Below, piece after piece: positions 25,217 to 34,809 of a stretch of 64,000 bases of DNA. Source of the stretch: Bacteroidales bacterium. Its GTDB lineage: Bacteria; Bacteroidota; Bacteroidia; Bacteroidales; F082. Both the position numbers and the translations under genes were made by a program. Within the stretch, counting starts at the first letter, position 1. Every line of letters begins with the position of its first letter. The stretch is taken from contig JAFRRS010000011.1 in assembly GCA_017427985.1 (NCBI GenBank), positions 62,001 through 126,000 on the forward strand. Reading direction: 5' to 3'. Under the pieces are notes generated by a model. It was not told the origin of the DNA, did no database searches, and was given only the letters and a program-made list of their open reading frames with translations.

Positions 25217-28200
25217 ATGATTATCAGAAAGTTAATATATACTTTGACATTATTGCTGCTATGCCTTGGCTTCACCGCCAACGCGCAAAACGGCATTGAA
25301 CTCAAGGAGCCGTCGAATATCACCCGAACCATCGAATACAACCCGGTGACAGGACAGTATATCTTTGTGAGCAAAATCGGCGACTTCACCTACGAAGAGC
25401 CTCGCGCCCTGACCCAGGAGCAATACTCCGATTACGTTAAGAACCAAGCCATTAAGAACTACTGGAAAGACCGTCGTGAGTCGGCGATGGGCAACAACAA
25501 CGGCAACTCCCTGATACCTCCAATCTACGTCGGCGGCAAGGTCTTCGACAAGATTTTCGGCAGCAACACCATCGACATCAAGCTGCAAGGTTCCGCTGAC
25601 GTGACCTTCGGCGTGAAATACCAGCGCAGAAGAGACCCGTCGCTCACCGTGGCACAGCAGCGAACCACCAACTTCGACTTCAACGAGAACATACAGCTCA
25701 GCGCCTCCGCCAAAATCGGCGAGAAAATCCAGTTTAAGATGAGCTACAACACCAAGACGCAGTTCTCTTTTGAAAATAAATTCACCCTGAAATACGAAGG
25801 CGACGAAGACGACATCCTGCAACTCATCGAGGCAGGTAACGTGAGCATGCCTCTGCAAAGCACTTTAATCACTGGCACTCAGTCGCTTTTCGGTTTCAAG
25901 ACAAAACTCAAATTCGGAAAGACCACCGTCACAGCCATCGCTTCATATCAGGAAAGCGAAACGCAGAACATAGCGGTGAACGGCGGCGCGCTGACACAGG
26001 AATTTGAGATGGAATGTATCGACTACGAAGAAAACCGACACTTCTTCCTCAGCCAGTACTTCCGCGACCAATACGAGGACGCTTTGGCGACACTGCCAAC
26101 AGTCACCTCAAGCATCAACATTACCAAAATCGAGGTGTGGGTGACAAACACCAACTCGAACTACGAGAACTGCCGTAACATCGTGGCATTCACCGACTTG
26201 GGCGAAGGCAAAGACGAATGGATATATAACCATACGCAAGTCAATCCGATTTCGGGTGCATCACATATCTTCCCCGACAACGGCTCCAACACCCTCCTCA
26301 TGAACATGGACACGACACAGATCCGCAACCTCAACACGGTGACGTCATATCTCACTGGAAGAGGCTTCACATCTGGCCGCGACTTCGACAAGATTCAGAA
26401 AGCGAGAAAACTGAGTGCAAACGAATACACCGTCAACAGCAAACTCGGTTTCATCACTTTGAATATCACCCTCAACTCAAACCAAACTTTGGCGGTCGCC
26501 TACCAATACACCATCATCGGACAGGAAGGCGTTTTCCAGGTTGGTGAGTTTTCTGACCAAGGCATCCGCGAGCCTAACCTTCTCGTAACCAAGATGTTGA
26601 AGAGCACCACGGTGAACACAAAGATGCCTATGTGGAACCTTATGATGAAGAACGTCTACAACATCAGAGCGTATCAGGTGTCACCAACGAACTTCACGAT
26701 GAACATCCTTTATCTCGGAAACAAAAACGGCGTCGCCACTGGCTATTTCGCCGACGCTCCAGACGACATCAAGGGCAACTCGCTGCTCAACCTCATGGGC
26801 ATGGACCGCTTGAACAGCCAGAACAACCCTATCGAAGGCGGTGATGGAATGTTCGACTTCATCAACGGAGCCAACATCAACGGCGGTACCATCAACGCGG
26901 CGACGGGACGAATCTACTTCACTGTTCTGGAGCCTTTCGGAAGCCATATCAGAAACAAGATTTTCAAAGACAACCCGACGCTTGCCGACAAATACGCCTT
27001 CGACTCCCTGTACACCTTGACGAAAGTCATGGCACAGCAGTATACCGACAAGAACAAATACCGTCTCGAAGGACGTTACACCTCCTCGTCTGGAAGCGAA
27101 ATCAACCTCAACGCGCTCAACGTGCAGCCAGGCTCCGTGAAGGTGACGGCAGGCGGCATACCGCTCGTCGAAAACGTCGACTACACCGTCGACTACACCC
27201 TCGGACGCGTCACCATCCTCAACGAGGCGCTTCTCAACTCAGGCACCACAATCAACGTGTCGCTCGAAAACAACACCGCGATGTCGACGATACGAAAGAC
27301 ATTCCTCGGCGCACGCGTCGAACATGAAATCAACCCGACTTTCTTGATTGGCGGTACCATCCTGCACCTCAGCGAAAGAGCCTACACCACAAAAGTGAAC
27401 TACAACGACGAGCCGATTTCGAACACCATATACGGATTTGACATCAACTATCAGACCGAGTCACAATGGCTTACCGATGTTCTTGACAAACTGCCTCTTT
27501 ACGAGACAAAGACCAAGTCGAGGATAACGGTCTCGGGAGAGTTCGCGAGATTCATCCAAGGCATCAACAAAGACTCGGGACAGACCGGAACCTCATATAT
27601 CGACGATTTTGAAGGCGCAAAGTCGACTATCGACATGCACCAGTGGAACTTCTGGCATCTGGCGAGCACGCCACAGCATCAAAGCCATCTGTTCCCTGAA
27701 GGTAGCGTGGCAGGACTTGAAAACGGCAAAAACCGCGCCAAACTCGCATGGTACACCATCGACCAGTCGGTGTTCTACGACAGATACGGCAACCTTCTGC
27801 CTTCCAACATCACCAACCAGGAGTTGTCCGACAACCGCGTGCGTCAGGTGCTTCTCACCGAGTTGTACCCGAACCGTGACATCCAGGCAGGAACGTCGAC
27901 CAACATGTCGATTCTCAACCTCGCATATTATCCAAAAGACCGCGGTCCATACAACTACGACACCGACAACATCAACAACGACGGTACTTTCACCAATCCG
28001 GAAGACCGATGGGGCGGTATCATGAGAGCCATCGAGTCGTCGGACTTCAACTCCACCAACGTGGAATACATCGAGTTCTGGATGATGGACCCTTACTATG
28101 AAGGACAAGACCAGACCAACGTCGGTCAGCTGTATTTCAACCTCGGCGACGTGTCGGAAGACATTCTCCGAGACGGACGTAAGGCTTACGAGCACGGACT

Positions 28201-31200
28201 TCCTACGACAGCTACCGTTGAAAACGTCGACACCACGGTATGGGGACGCGTGCCGTCGCTTCAGGCACTTGTCAACGCATTCAACACCGACCCCGATTCA
28301 CGTAAGTATCAGGACGTCGGTTATGATGGTCTGGGCAACGACGATGAGCGTTCATTCCACTCCAATTTCCTTGAAATAATGAGAAACAAGCTCAGCGCCG
28401 AGGCATTCAACAAACTCAACGCTGACCCTTCATCCGATGACTACCATTATTTCCGCGGCAGCGACCTCGACAGCGACCCGAAATACAGCAGCATCCTCGA
28501 ACGCTACAAGAGATACAACGGCAACGAAGGCAACTCACCTTCCGAGACCCAATACACAGAAAACTACACGACAAACAACAGCACTCTGCCTGACCAGGAG
28601 GACATCAACGGTGACAACACTTTAAGTGAATCTGAAAACTACTACCAGTATGTCATCGACCTCGACCCTGACAAGATGCAGACATCAGGACAGAACTTCA
28701 TCTCCGACATCCGCGAAGCCACCGTGCAAGTCGCCGACGGAACGTCAAGAAGGGTGAAATGGTTGCAGTTCCGCATCCCTGTGCGTGAGCCAAGCAGGGT
28801 GATAGGCAACATCGAAGGATACAACTCAATCAGGTTCATGAGAATGTTCCTCAAAGGCTTCAAAAACGACATCGTGCTGCGTTTTGCCACCCTCGACCTC
28901 GTGAGAGGCGAATGGAGAACATACACCAACTCCATCCAGGCACCTGGCGAATACCAGCCTGGCGACCAGACCAACCACACAATCTTTGAGATGTCGGCAG
29001 TCAACGTGGAGGAAAACAGCGGACGTTATCCAGTGCCTTACTGCATCCCTCCAGGAATCGAGCAGGAGGTTTACACTGGAGCCACCTCAACGGTGCGCCA
29101 GAACGAGCAGGCTCTACAGCTCGCCGTCAAGAACCTTGTGGACGGTGACGCGCGCGGAGTGTACAAGACCACCGAGTTCGACTTCCGTTTCTACAAACGC
29201 CTGAAGATGTTCGTGCACGCCGAGAGCATGTACCAGAACAACCCTGTCTACGACAACGAGGTGACGGCTTTCATAAGGTTCGGTACCGACCTCACCGACA
29301 ACTACTACGAATACGAAGTGCCGCTGAAGATGACGCCATGGGGCACATCCATCACCGATGAATACGGCATCTGGCCTGAGTCGAACAACTTCGACATTGA
29401 GTTTGACAAGGTAGTGAATGTGAAATCGAACCGTAACACCGCCATCGCCAACGGCAACAAGGAAGTGAGAACCAACAGGTTATACTGCGAGAGAGACGGC
29501 AAGAACACCATCAAGGTGCTTGGTAACCCTACTATCAGCGAGGTGCGCACCATGATGATTGGTATCAGAAATCCTAAAGTCGACGGCGAGGTGACGCAGG
29601 ACAAGAGCGTCATCGTGTGGATCAATGAGTTGAGAATGACCGACCTCAGCAGCAACGGTGGTTATGCCGCGACAGGACGCGTGGAGGCCTATCTCGCCGA
29701 CCTCGGCCGTGTGGCGGTATCAGGCTCCTACAAATCTGCCGGCTACGGCTCTCTCGAGACAAAGGTGACAAACAACGACATGACCGCCAACAGATTCTAC
29801 AGCGTGTCAGCCGACATCGACCTCGGCAAGTTCATGGCACCTGAAAAGAGCGGCATGACAGTGCCAATCCACATCGACCATAACAACACCACCCTCACGC
29901 CGGAATACAACCCTCTCGACCCTGACGTGAAACTCAGCCGCTCGCTGCAGGACCTCGACAGCAAAGGGCGCGACTCCCTCAACAGCCTGTCGCGCGACGT
30001 GACGACACAGACCAACTTCAACATCACCAATCTGCACAAAAACCGCGTCGGCTCAAAGAAACCGCATTTCTGGGATGTGGAGAACTTCAACGCCTCATAC
30101 GCCTACACCAACCAGGAGCAGTCGAATCCTGACATGGAATACAACACCCAGAAATCATATCGAGGCGGCATCGGATATTCATACAACACCAACGCCAAGC
30201 CTTGGACTCCTTTCGCAAAGAAAAAATGGGCGTCATCGTCATACATGCAGCTCTTCAAAGACTTCAACCTATATTATCTGCCGAAGAGCTTCACCTTCAA
30301 CACCGAGATGTACCGCCAGACACACGAGCAGAAGATGCGTAACAAATCGTCGGGACTCATCATCACCAAAGCCACCACTGCAAAAAGCTGGGACTGGACG
30401 AGAAACTACGACTTCCGTTACGACATAACAAAAGCTCTCAGCTTCACATACAACGCATCGACCACGGCTTACATCTACGAGCCTGCAGGCAACCCTGAGC
30501 GCGACAGCGACGAGTGGAAAGCTAACCAAGACACCATCCGAAACGAACTGATGAACTTCGGTTCCATCTCACGATTCAACCAGTCGGTGAAACTCAGCTA
30601 TACGATACCTATTAATAAACTGCCATTCTGCGACTGGCTCAGTTCGACGGCGAACTACACGGGCAACTACCGCTGGATTGCCAACTCACGCACAACCCAG
30701 GCTCGCCTCGGAAACAACGTTGAAAATGACAACAGCATCCAGATTTCGGTGAACGCCGACCTGACAAAGCTTTACAACAAATCGAAATATCTCAAGGAAC
30801 TCACCGCTCCGAAACGTACCACAAACAACAGGGGCAGAAGCAGAGTTCCTGAAAACGACAAGAACGACTCCATCAAGAAAAAAGAAGGCAAAGGCATTGG
30901 CAAATCCATAACAGACAACGCCTTGCGCCTACTCATCAGCGTCAAGAAAGTGTCGTTCTCATACACACAGAACAACGGCGTCGGGTTGCCGGGTTACATG
31001 AACACACCTAATGTGTTCGGCATGAACAGCGCATGGGCTCCAGGACTCGGCTTCGTGGTTGGCCAGAACAACAACATCCTCAACACCGCCATCAACAAAG
31101 GGTGGCTGAGCACCGACTCGACCTTCAACCAGCCGTATACCGAGCGTTTCAGCGAGACATATAATTACAAGGTGTCTGTCGAGCCTTACGCCGACCTGAA

Positions 31201-32281
31201 GATTGAAGTGACGGGAACACGCACCTACGCCGAGAACTTCTCAGAGTATTTCCGCGCCGACGCCTTCGGCATCTTCCAGTTCTACACCCCGACGACGGGC
31301 GGAAACTACAGCATCTCCTACATGATGACAAACACCTCGTTCCGTGACGGCGACAAGCTCTTCAACAACCTTTGTGACTATCGTCTGCAGATTGCCGACC
31401 GCCTCGCACACCAAAACCAGGCGTGGATTGACATGAACGAGCCTTACGTCATAGATTCCGGAAGCAATATCAGATATCCTTACGGATACAGCATGTCGTC
31501 GCAAGAGGTCCTGACATACGCATTCCTCGCGGCTTACGGCGGACACAGCCCTGAGAGCGTGTCGCTCAGCCTGTTCCAGAGAGTTGCTTTGCCTAACTGG
31601 AGCATCAACTTCACAGGTCTCACAAAGATTCCTGCCATCAAAAAGATTTTCAAGACATTCAATATCACACATTCCTACAAGTCGGCGTTCTCAATCTCGA
31701 CGTGGTCGAACAACGTCAACTACGACGAAAGCAACCAGATGGCTGTCTTTGCAGGCACCAACACAAGGATTCCGCAATATGATATCTCGCAGATACTTCT
31801 CACCGAGCAGTACGCGCCTCTCATCGGAATCACGATGGCGTTCAACAACAGCCTCACGCCTTCCATCGAATATAAGAAGTCGAGAACCATAACCCTCGGA
31901 TTCAGCAACAACCAAATCACCGAGGTCAACGGCAGGGAGATTGTGATAGGAATGGGATATACCTTCAAAGACTTGGGATTCAGCCTGTCGCTACTCGACG
32001 GAAGCAACTCCAGAAAGGTCAGCAACGACCTCAAGGTGAAACTCGACATCGGATTCAGAAGAGACATGACAACGCTCAGAAGCATCGACGAGAGAAACAG
32101 CCAGATTTCATCCGGACAGAACAAAATCAACGTGTATCTCACCGGCGACTATAACCTCAGCCAGCGTCTCAGTCTGCAGCTCTTCTTCAAATACGACATG
32201 AACAACCCGTTCATTGCCAACGCCTACAAGACAACAAACGTGTTTGCCGGCCTCACTGCACGCTTCAGTCTGACACAATAA
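25217..32281 (+). CDS. sprA: SprA, T9SS outer-membrane translocon
   Basis: A giant (2354 aa) outer-membrane beta-barrel that forms the protein-conducting channel of the type IX secretion system; in gliding Bacteroidetes the gene is also called sprA for its motility phenotype. It has a signal peptide (MIIRKLIYTLTLLLLCLGFTANA), many amphipathic strands, conserved segments such as FARFIQGINKDSGQTGTSYIDDFEGA (about 774-799) and EYIEFWMMDP, and a C-terminus ending in strand-like GLTARFSLTQ. The length is typical of the family. It would export the four sorting-domain proteins in this window. Gliding cannot be inferred from this gene alone. Confidence 0.95.
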   Translation: MIIRKLIYTLTLLLLCLGFTANAQNGIELKEPSNITRTIEYNPVTGQYIFVSKIGDFTYEEPRALTQEQYSDYVKNQAIKNYWKDRRESAMGNNNGNSLIPPIYVGGKVFDKIFGSNTIDIKLQGSADVTFGVKYQRRRDPSLTVAQQRTTNFDFNENIQLSASAKIGEKIQFKMSYNTKTQFSFENKFTLKYEGDEDDILQLIEAGNVSMPLQSTLITGTQSLFGFKTKLKFGKTTVTAIASYQESETQNIAVNGGALTQEFEMECIDYEENRHFFLSQYFRDQYEDALATLPTVTSSINITKIEVWVTNTNSNYENCRNIVAFTDLGEGKDEWIYNHTQVNPISGASHIFPDNGSNTLLMNMDTTQIRNLNTVTSYLTGRGFTSGRDFDKIQKARKLSANEYTVNSKLGFITLNITLNSNQTLAVAYQYTIIGQEGVFQVGEFSDQGIREPNLLVTKMLKSTTVNTKMPMWNLMMKNVYNIRAYQVSPTNFTMNILYLGNKNGVATGYFADAPDDIKGNSLLNLMGMDRLNSQNNPIEGGDGMFDFINGANINGGTINAATGRIYFTVLEPFGSHIRNKIFKDNPTLADKYAFDSLYTLTKVMAQQYTDKNKYRLEGRYTSSSGSEINLNALNVQPGSVKVTAGGIPLVENVDYTVDYTLGRVTILNEALLNSGTTINVSLENNTAMSTIRKTFLGARVEHEINPTFLIGGTILHLSERAYTTKVNYNDEPISNTIYGFDINYQTESQWLTDVLDKLPLYETKTKSRITVSGEFARFIQGINKDSGQTGTSYIDDFEGAKSTIDMHQWNFWHLASTPQHQSHLFPEGSVAGLENGKNRAKLAWYTIDQSVFYDRYGNLLPSNITNQELSDNRVRQVLLTELYPNRDIQAGTSTNMSILNLAYYPKDRGPYNYDTDNINNDGTFTNPEDRWGGIMRAIESSDFNSTNVEYIEFWMMDPYYEGQDQTNVGQLYFNLGDVSEDILRDGRKAYEHGLPTTATVENVDTTVWGRVPSLQALVNAFNTDPDSRKYQDVGYDGLGNDDERSFHSNFLEIMRNKLSAEAFNKLNADPSSDDYHYFRGSDLDSDPKYSSILERYKRYNGNEGNSPSETQYTENYTTNNSTLPDQEDINGDNTLSESENYYQYVIDLDPDKMQTSGQNFISDIREATVQVADGTSRRVKWLQFRIPVREPSRVIGNIEGYNSIRFMRMFLKGFKNDIVLRFATLDLVRGEWRTYTNSIQAPGEYQPGDQTNHTIFEMSAVNVEENSGRYPVPYCIPPGIEQEVYTGATSTVRQNEQALQLAVKNLVDGDARGVYKTTEFDFRFYKRLKMFVHAESMYQNNPVYDNEVTAFIRFGTDLTDNYYEYEVPLKMTPWGTSITDEYGIWPESNNFDIEFDKVVNVKSNRNTAIANGNKEVRTNRLYCERDGKNTIKVLGNPTISEVRTMMIGIRNPKVDGEVTQDKSVIVWINELRMTDLSSNGGYAATGRVEAYLADLGRVAVSGSYKSAGYGSLETKVTNNDMTANRFYSVSADIDLGKFMAPEKSGMTVPIHIDHNNTTLTPEYNPLDPDVKLSRSLQDLDSKGRDSLNSLSRDVTTQTNFNITNLHKNRVGSKKPHFWDVENFNASYAYTNQEQSNPDMEYNTQKSYRGGIGYSYNTNAKPWTPFAKKKWASSSYMQLFKDFNLYYLPKSFTFNTEMYRQTHEQKMRNKSSGLIITKATTAKSWDWTRNYDFRYDITKALSFTYNASTTAYIYEPAGNPERDSDEWKANQDTIRNELMNFGSISRFNQSVKLSYTIPINKLPFCDWLSSTANYTGNYRWIANSRTTQARLGNNVENDNSIQISVNADLTKLYNKSKYLKELTAPKRTTNNRGRSRVPENDKNDSIKKKEGKGIGKSITDNALRLLISVKKVSFSYTQNNGVGLPGYMNTPNVFGMNSAWAPGLGFVVGQNNNILNTAINKGWLSTDSTFNQPYTERFSETYNYKVSVEPYADLKIEVTGTRTYAENFSEYFRADAFGIFQFYTPTTGGNYSISYMMTNTSFRDGDKLFNNLCDYRLQIADRLAHQNQAWIDMNEPYVIDSGSNIRYPYGYSMSSQEVLTYAFLAAYGGHSPESVSLSLFQRVALPNWSINFTGLTKIPAIKKIFKTFNITHSYKSAFSISTWSNNVNYDESNQMAVFAGTNTRIPQYDISQILLTEQYAPLIGITMAFNNSLTPSIEYKKSRTITLGFSNNQITEVNGREIVIGMGYTFKDLGFSLSLLDGSNSRKVSNDLKVKLDIGFRRDMTTLRSIDERNSQISSGQNKINVYLTGDYNLSQRLSLQLFFKYDMNNPFIANAYKTTNVFAGLTARFSLTQ

Positions 32282-32323
32282 AAAAATATTTTTAGAATTA
32301 TTATTTCATGATAAAATAAATTG

Positions 32324-32331
32324 TATTTTTG
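32324..32331 (+). promoter_or_regulatory. -7 box upstream of gcvH
   Basis: TATTTTTG matches the Bacteroidetes consensus. It lies 41 nt before the gcvH ATG and downstream of the sprA stop, so gcvH begins a new transcript. Confidence 0.55.
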
Positions 32332-32371
32332 CAGTGTAATTTTTTGAAATTTAAACTATTAAAAATAAGAT

Positions 32372-32749
32372 ATGAATATCCCTACAAACTTAAAGTACAC
32401 TAAGGATCACGAATGGATCCGTTTAGAAGGCGACAACGCATACATCGGCATCACCGACTATGCACAACATGAACTTGGCGACATCGTTTTCGTCGACGTC
32501 GACACACTTGACGAGACTCTCGAAGCAGAAGAGACTTTCGGAACAATCGAGGCTGTTAAGACATCTTCAGAGATGTTCATGCCTGTTTGTGGCAAAGTCA
32601 TCGAATTCAACGAGGAACTCGCCGACGCTCCTGAGAAAGTCAACAGCGACCCATACGGCGAGGGCTGGATCATCAAAGTCGAGGTGACAAACGCCGACGA
32701 GATGAACAACTTGCTCGACGCTGAAGGATACAAAGCCCTCATCGGATAA
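32372..32749 (+). CDS. gcvH: Glycine cleavage system H protein
   Basis: The lipoyl carrier of glycine cleavage, passing the aminomethyl group between P and T proteins. The 125-aa protein has the full H-protein fold. The lipoylated lysine is K63 in [15 protein letters not shown], and the upstream GDIVFVDVD strand and downstream [13 protein letters not shown] segment are conserved. No gcvP or gcvT is adjacent. Together with glyA at 50726 it can supply C1-tetrahydrofolate units. A VanZ-like gene starts 4 nt after its stop, implying cotranscription. Confidence 0.95.
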   Translation: MNIPTNLKYTKDHEWIRLEGDNAYIGITDYAQHELGDIVFVDVDTLDETLEAEETFGTIEAVKTSSEMFMPVCGKVIEFNEELADAPEKVNSDPYGEGWIIKVEVTNADEMNNLLDAEGYKALIG

Positions 32750-32752
32750 TCC

Positions 32753-33157
32753 TTGGAACGTCTGACAAGACATATCTACCCCGGAGTGATTTGCGGTGCC
32801 GTCATCATGGTACTATGCGGTCTTCCGGGGTCTTATTTTCCCACTGTCAGGACTTTCTGGGAATGGCTGGGACCCGACAAGATTGTGCACTCTCTCATGT
32901 TTGCAGCCCTGTCGTTCTCAATCATCGTCGGTTACAGGAAGGAATACCTTGAAGGAGACAAAGCGAATCGCGTTAAGCTCCAATGGATTACGCTCGCAAT
33001 TTCAATATTGTACGGCGGCCTGACAGAGATTCTGCAATACTATGTCTTCGTCTACAGATATGGCAGCGTCTATGACTTCTTCGCCGACGTAATCGGTTGT
33101 ATATTAGGCGTTTTCATATTCAAAATCATTTTCCGAAAAAAAATGATAAAAAAATAG
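32753..33157 (+). CDS. VanZ-like membrane protein
   Basis: A 134-aa inner-membrane protein with four predicted helices (about 8-28, 40-60, 75-95 and 105-128). The motif YGGLTEILQYYVFVYRYGSVYDFFADVIGCILGV is typical of the VanZ/PF04892 family, whose founding member affects teicoplanin resistance; most members have no known role. The start is a TTG at 32753, 4 nt after the gcvH stop; the next ATG (32807) would remove the first helix, so TTG is preferred. This gcvH-vanZ pairing is often seen in Bacteroidales. Confidence 0.82.
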   Translation: MERLTRHIYPGVICGAVIMVLCGLPGSYFPTVRTFWEWLGPDKIVHSLMFAALSFSIIVGYRKEYLEGDKANRVKLQWITLAISILYGGLTEILQYYVFVYRYGSVYDFFADVIGCILGVFIFKIIFRKKMIKK

Positions 33158-33220
33158 TCGCATATTCAATAATTTTTGCTAACTTCGCAGCGTTTTTAGA
33201 TTAGTATAAAATTTAACGTT

Positions 33221-33904
33221 ATGGAAATAAAAAAATCACAAAAAGCTGATCTCGACGGCAAGAAATTGACCTTCACCCTCATCGGACTGGTAGTTTCATT
33301 ATTTGTTGTATGGCGTGTCTTCGAATACAGAAGCTACGACAAACAGACTCTTGACACATTCGCCAGACAGGTGGAAGTCATTGAGGAAGAAATGGTTGAA
33401 ATCACAAAACAGGAAATGCCAAAACCTCCTGTCCAGGCTCCGAAACCGCAGGTGACACAGATCCAGGTGGTGGAAGACGACGTTGAGGTGGAAGACATCG
33501 ATATCAACGCCGAAGTCGACCAGGACGAAGTGATTGAAGAATATGTTTACGAAGCTCCTGAAATCGAAGAAGAGGAAATCCAGGAAGCAGAGGTGTTCAA
33601 GGTAGTGGAAGAGATGCCTGAGTTCCCTGGCGGTCCTGCCAAACTTCTCGAATACATCCAGAAGAACATGAAATACCCTATGATGGCACGTGAAAGCGAC
33701 ATCCAGGGCAAGGTGTACGTGCAGTTCGTCGTTGAACCTGACGGCTCAATCTCACACGTGGAAGCCATCCGCGGTATCGGCGGCGGTTGCGACGAGGAAG
33801 CAGTGCGCGTGGTGCAGAGCATGCCTAAATTCAAACCTGGCAAACAGCGTGGAGCTCCGGTGCGCGTTCAGTATCTGGTGCCAATCGTGTTTAAACTCCA
33901 GTAG
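33221..33904 (+). CDS. tonB: TonB family energy transducer
   Basis: A 227-aa periplasm-spanning protein that couples the proton-motive force (through ExbB/ExbD) to TonB-dependent outer-membrane transporters. It has a short cytoplasmic N-terminus, one transmembrane helix (about 20-37), a Pro/acidic-rich linker (about 60-130 with PKPPVQAPKPQ) and a C-terminal TonB domain (about 135-227, with MPEFPGGPAKLLEYIQKNMKYP and GKVYVQFVVEPDGSI), a typical Bacteroidetes form. No ExbBD genes are adjacent. Its TAG stop overlaps the GTG start of the next gene. Which receptors it energises is unknown. Confidence 0.9.
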   Translation: MEIKKSQKADLDGKKLTFTLIGLVVSLFVVWRVFEYRSYDKQTLDTFARQVEVIEEEMVEITKQEMPKPPVQAPKPQVTQIQVVEDDVEVEDIDINAEVDQDEVIEEYVYEAPEIEEEEIQEAEVFKVVEEMPEFPGGPAKLLEYIQKNMKYPMMARESDIQGKVYVQFVVEPDGSISHVEAIRGIGGGCDEEAVRVVQSMPKFKPGKQRGAPVRVQYLVPIVFKLQ

Positions 33905-34809
33905 TGGATACAAAAAAATACAAGATTAAAATATTCGGCAACAAGGAGCTGCCAAGCTACTTGTTGGAAAAAAACAACGTGGTGAGGATGATTCTCTTCA
34001 CCACTGTTTATTCTCTGGTGTTCATAAACGTGTTCAAGCCCTTCAACTCCGAGACTTGGATTCCGAACAACAGCAGCACCAACTACATAATGTACTCCTC
34101 CATCATGGTGCTCGTGGGCATGGTCGTCATCTCGCTGAGCCGCGTCATCATGAACTACATCGTGAAAAAAGTACAGCTCACATTCCCCGATTATATCATC
34201 TGGCTCATCAGCGACGCCGTGGTGCTGTCGATATTTTACGTGTTCATCGCCTATAAAGTCGGTTTCGTCGGCAACTACCTCAAAGACAACCCCGACATGA
34301 GCCTCTGGGAAGCCATCTTCGACATCTTCAGAAAAGCCACCGCCAACACCGTCTGGATGCTCCTCATCCCCTACACCATTTCCCTTCTTTTCCTTGATAA
34401 CCAATACACTAAAAACAGGCTTAAAGAATTGGGAAACAGAGCTTTCGAAAGCAATATCATCCATCTTAAAGATGAAAAAGGTGAGATTCGCCTTTCCATC
34501 AACATCGAAAATATTCTCTATGCGGAATCAGCGGACAACTATGTGATTGTCAAATACATAAACAACGACACCATCGTCGATTTCCTGTTACGCACGAATC
34601 TCAAAAAACTGTCGGAAGACCTTCGCGACACTCCTTTGCAACGCTGCCACCGCTCATATATGATAAACATGCTCCACGTCACATCGCTTAAAAAAGACCA
34701 GACGGAGTTTACAATTCAGTTCGACACCACGAGCATCAAAGACATCACAGTGTCAAAGAGTTATCAAGAGGCGGTGATGGAAGCCTTCATGAAATACCAG
34801 AAGCGGTGA
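33904..34809 (+). CDS. Membrane-bound LytTR-type transcriptional regulator
   Basis: A 301-aa protein with four N-terminal transmembrane helices (about 30-48, 62-82, 97-115 and 140-160) and a C-terminal LytTR DNA-binding domain (about 190-295, including ILYAESADNYVIVKYI and LQRCHRSYMINMLHVTSLKKD). It lacks a receiver domain, so sensing presumably happens through the membrane part. The GTG start overlaps the tonB stop (TAGTG), and its TGA overlaps the GTG of the following TPR gene, so the three are translationally coupled. The target may be envelope-related, by context. Confidence 0.88.
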   Translation: MDTKKYKIKIFGNKELPSYLLEKNNVVRMILFTTVYSLVFINVFKPFNSETWIPNNSSTNYIMYSSIMVLVGMVVISLSRVIMNYIVKKVQLTFPDYIIWLISDAVVLSIFYVFIAYKVGFVGNYLKDNPDMSLWEAIFDIFRKATANTVWMLLIPYTISLLFLDNQYTKNRLKELGNRAFESNIIHLKDEKGEIRLSINIENILYAESADNYVIVKYINNDTIVDFLLRTNLKKLSEDLRDTPLQRCHRSYMINMLHVTSLKKDQTEFTIQFDTTSIKDITVSKSYQEAVMEAFMKYQKR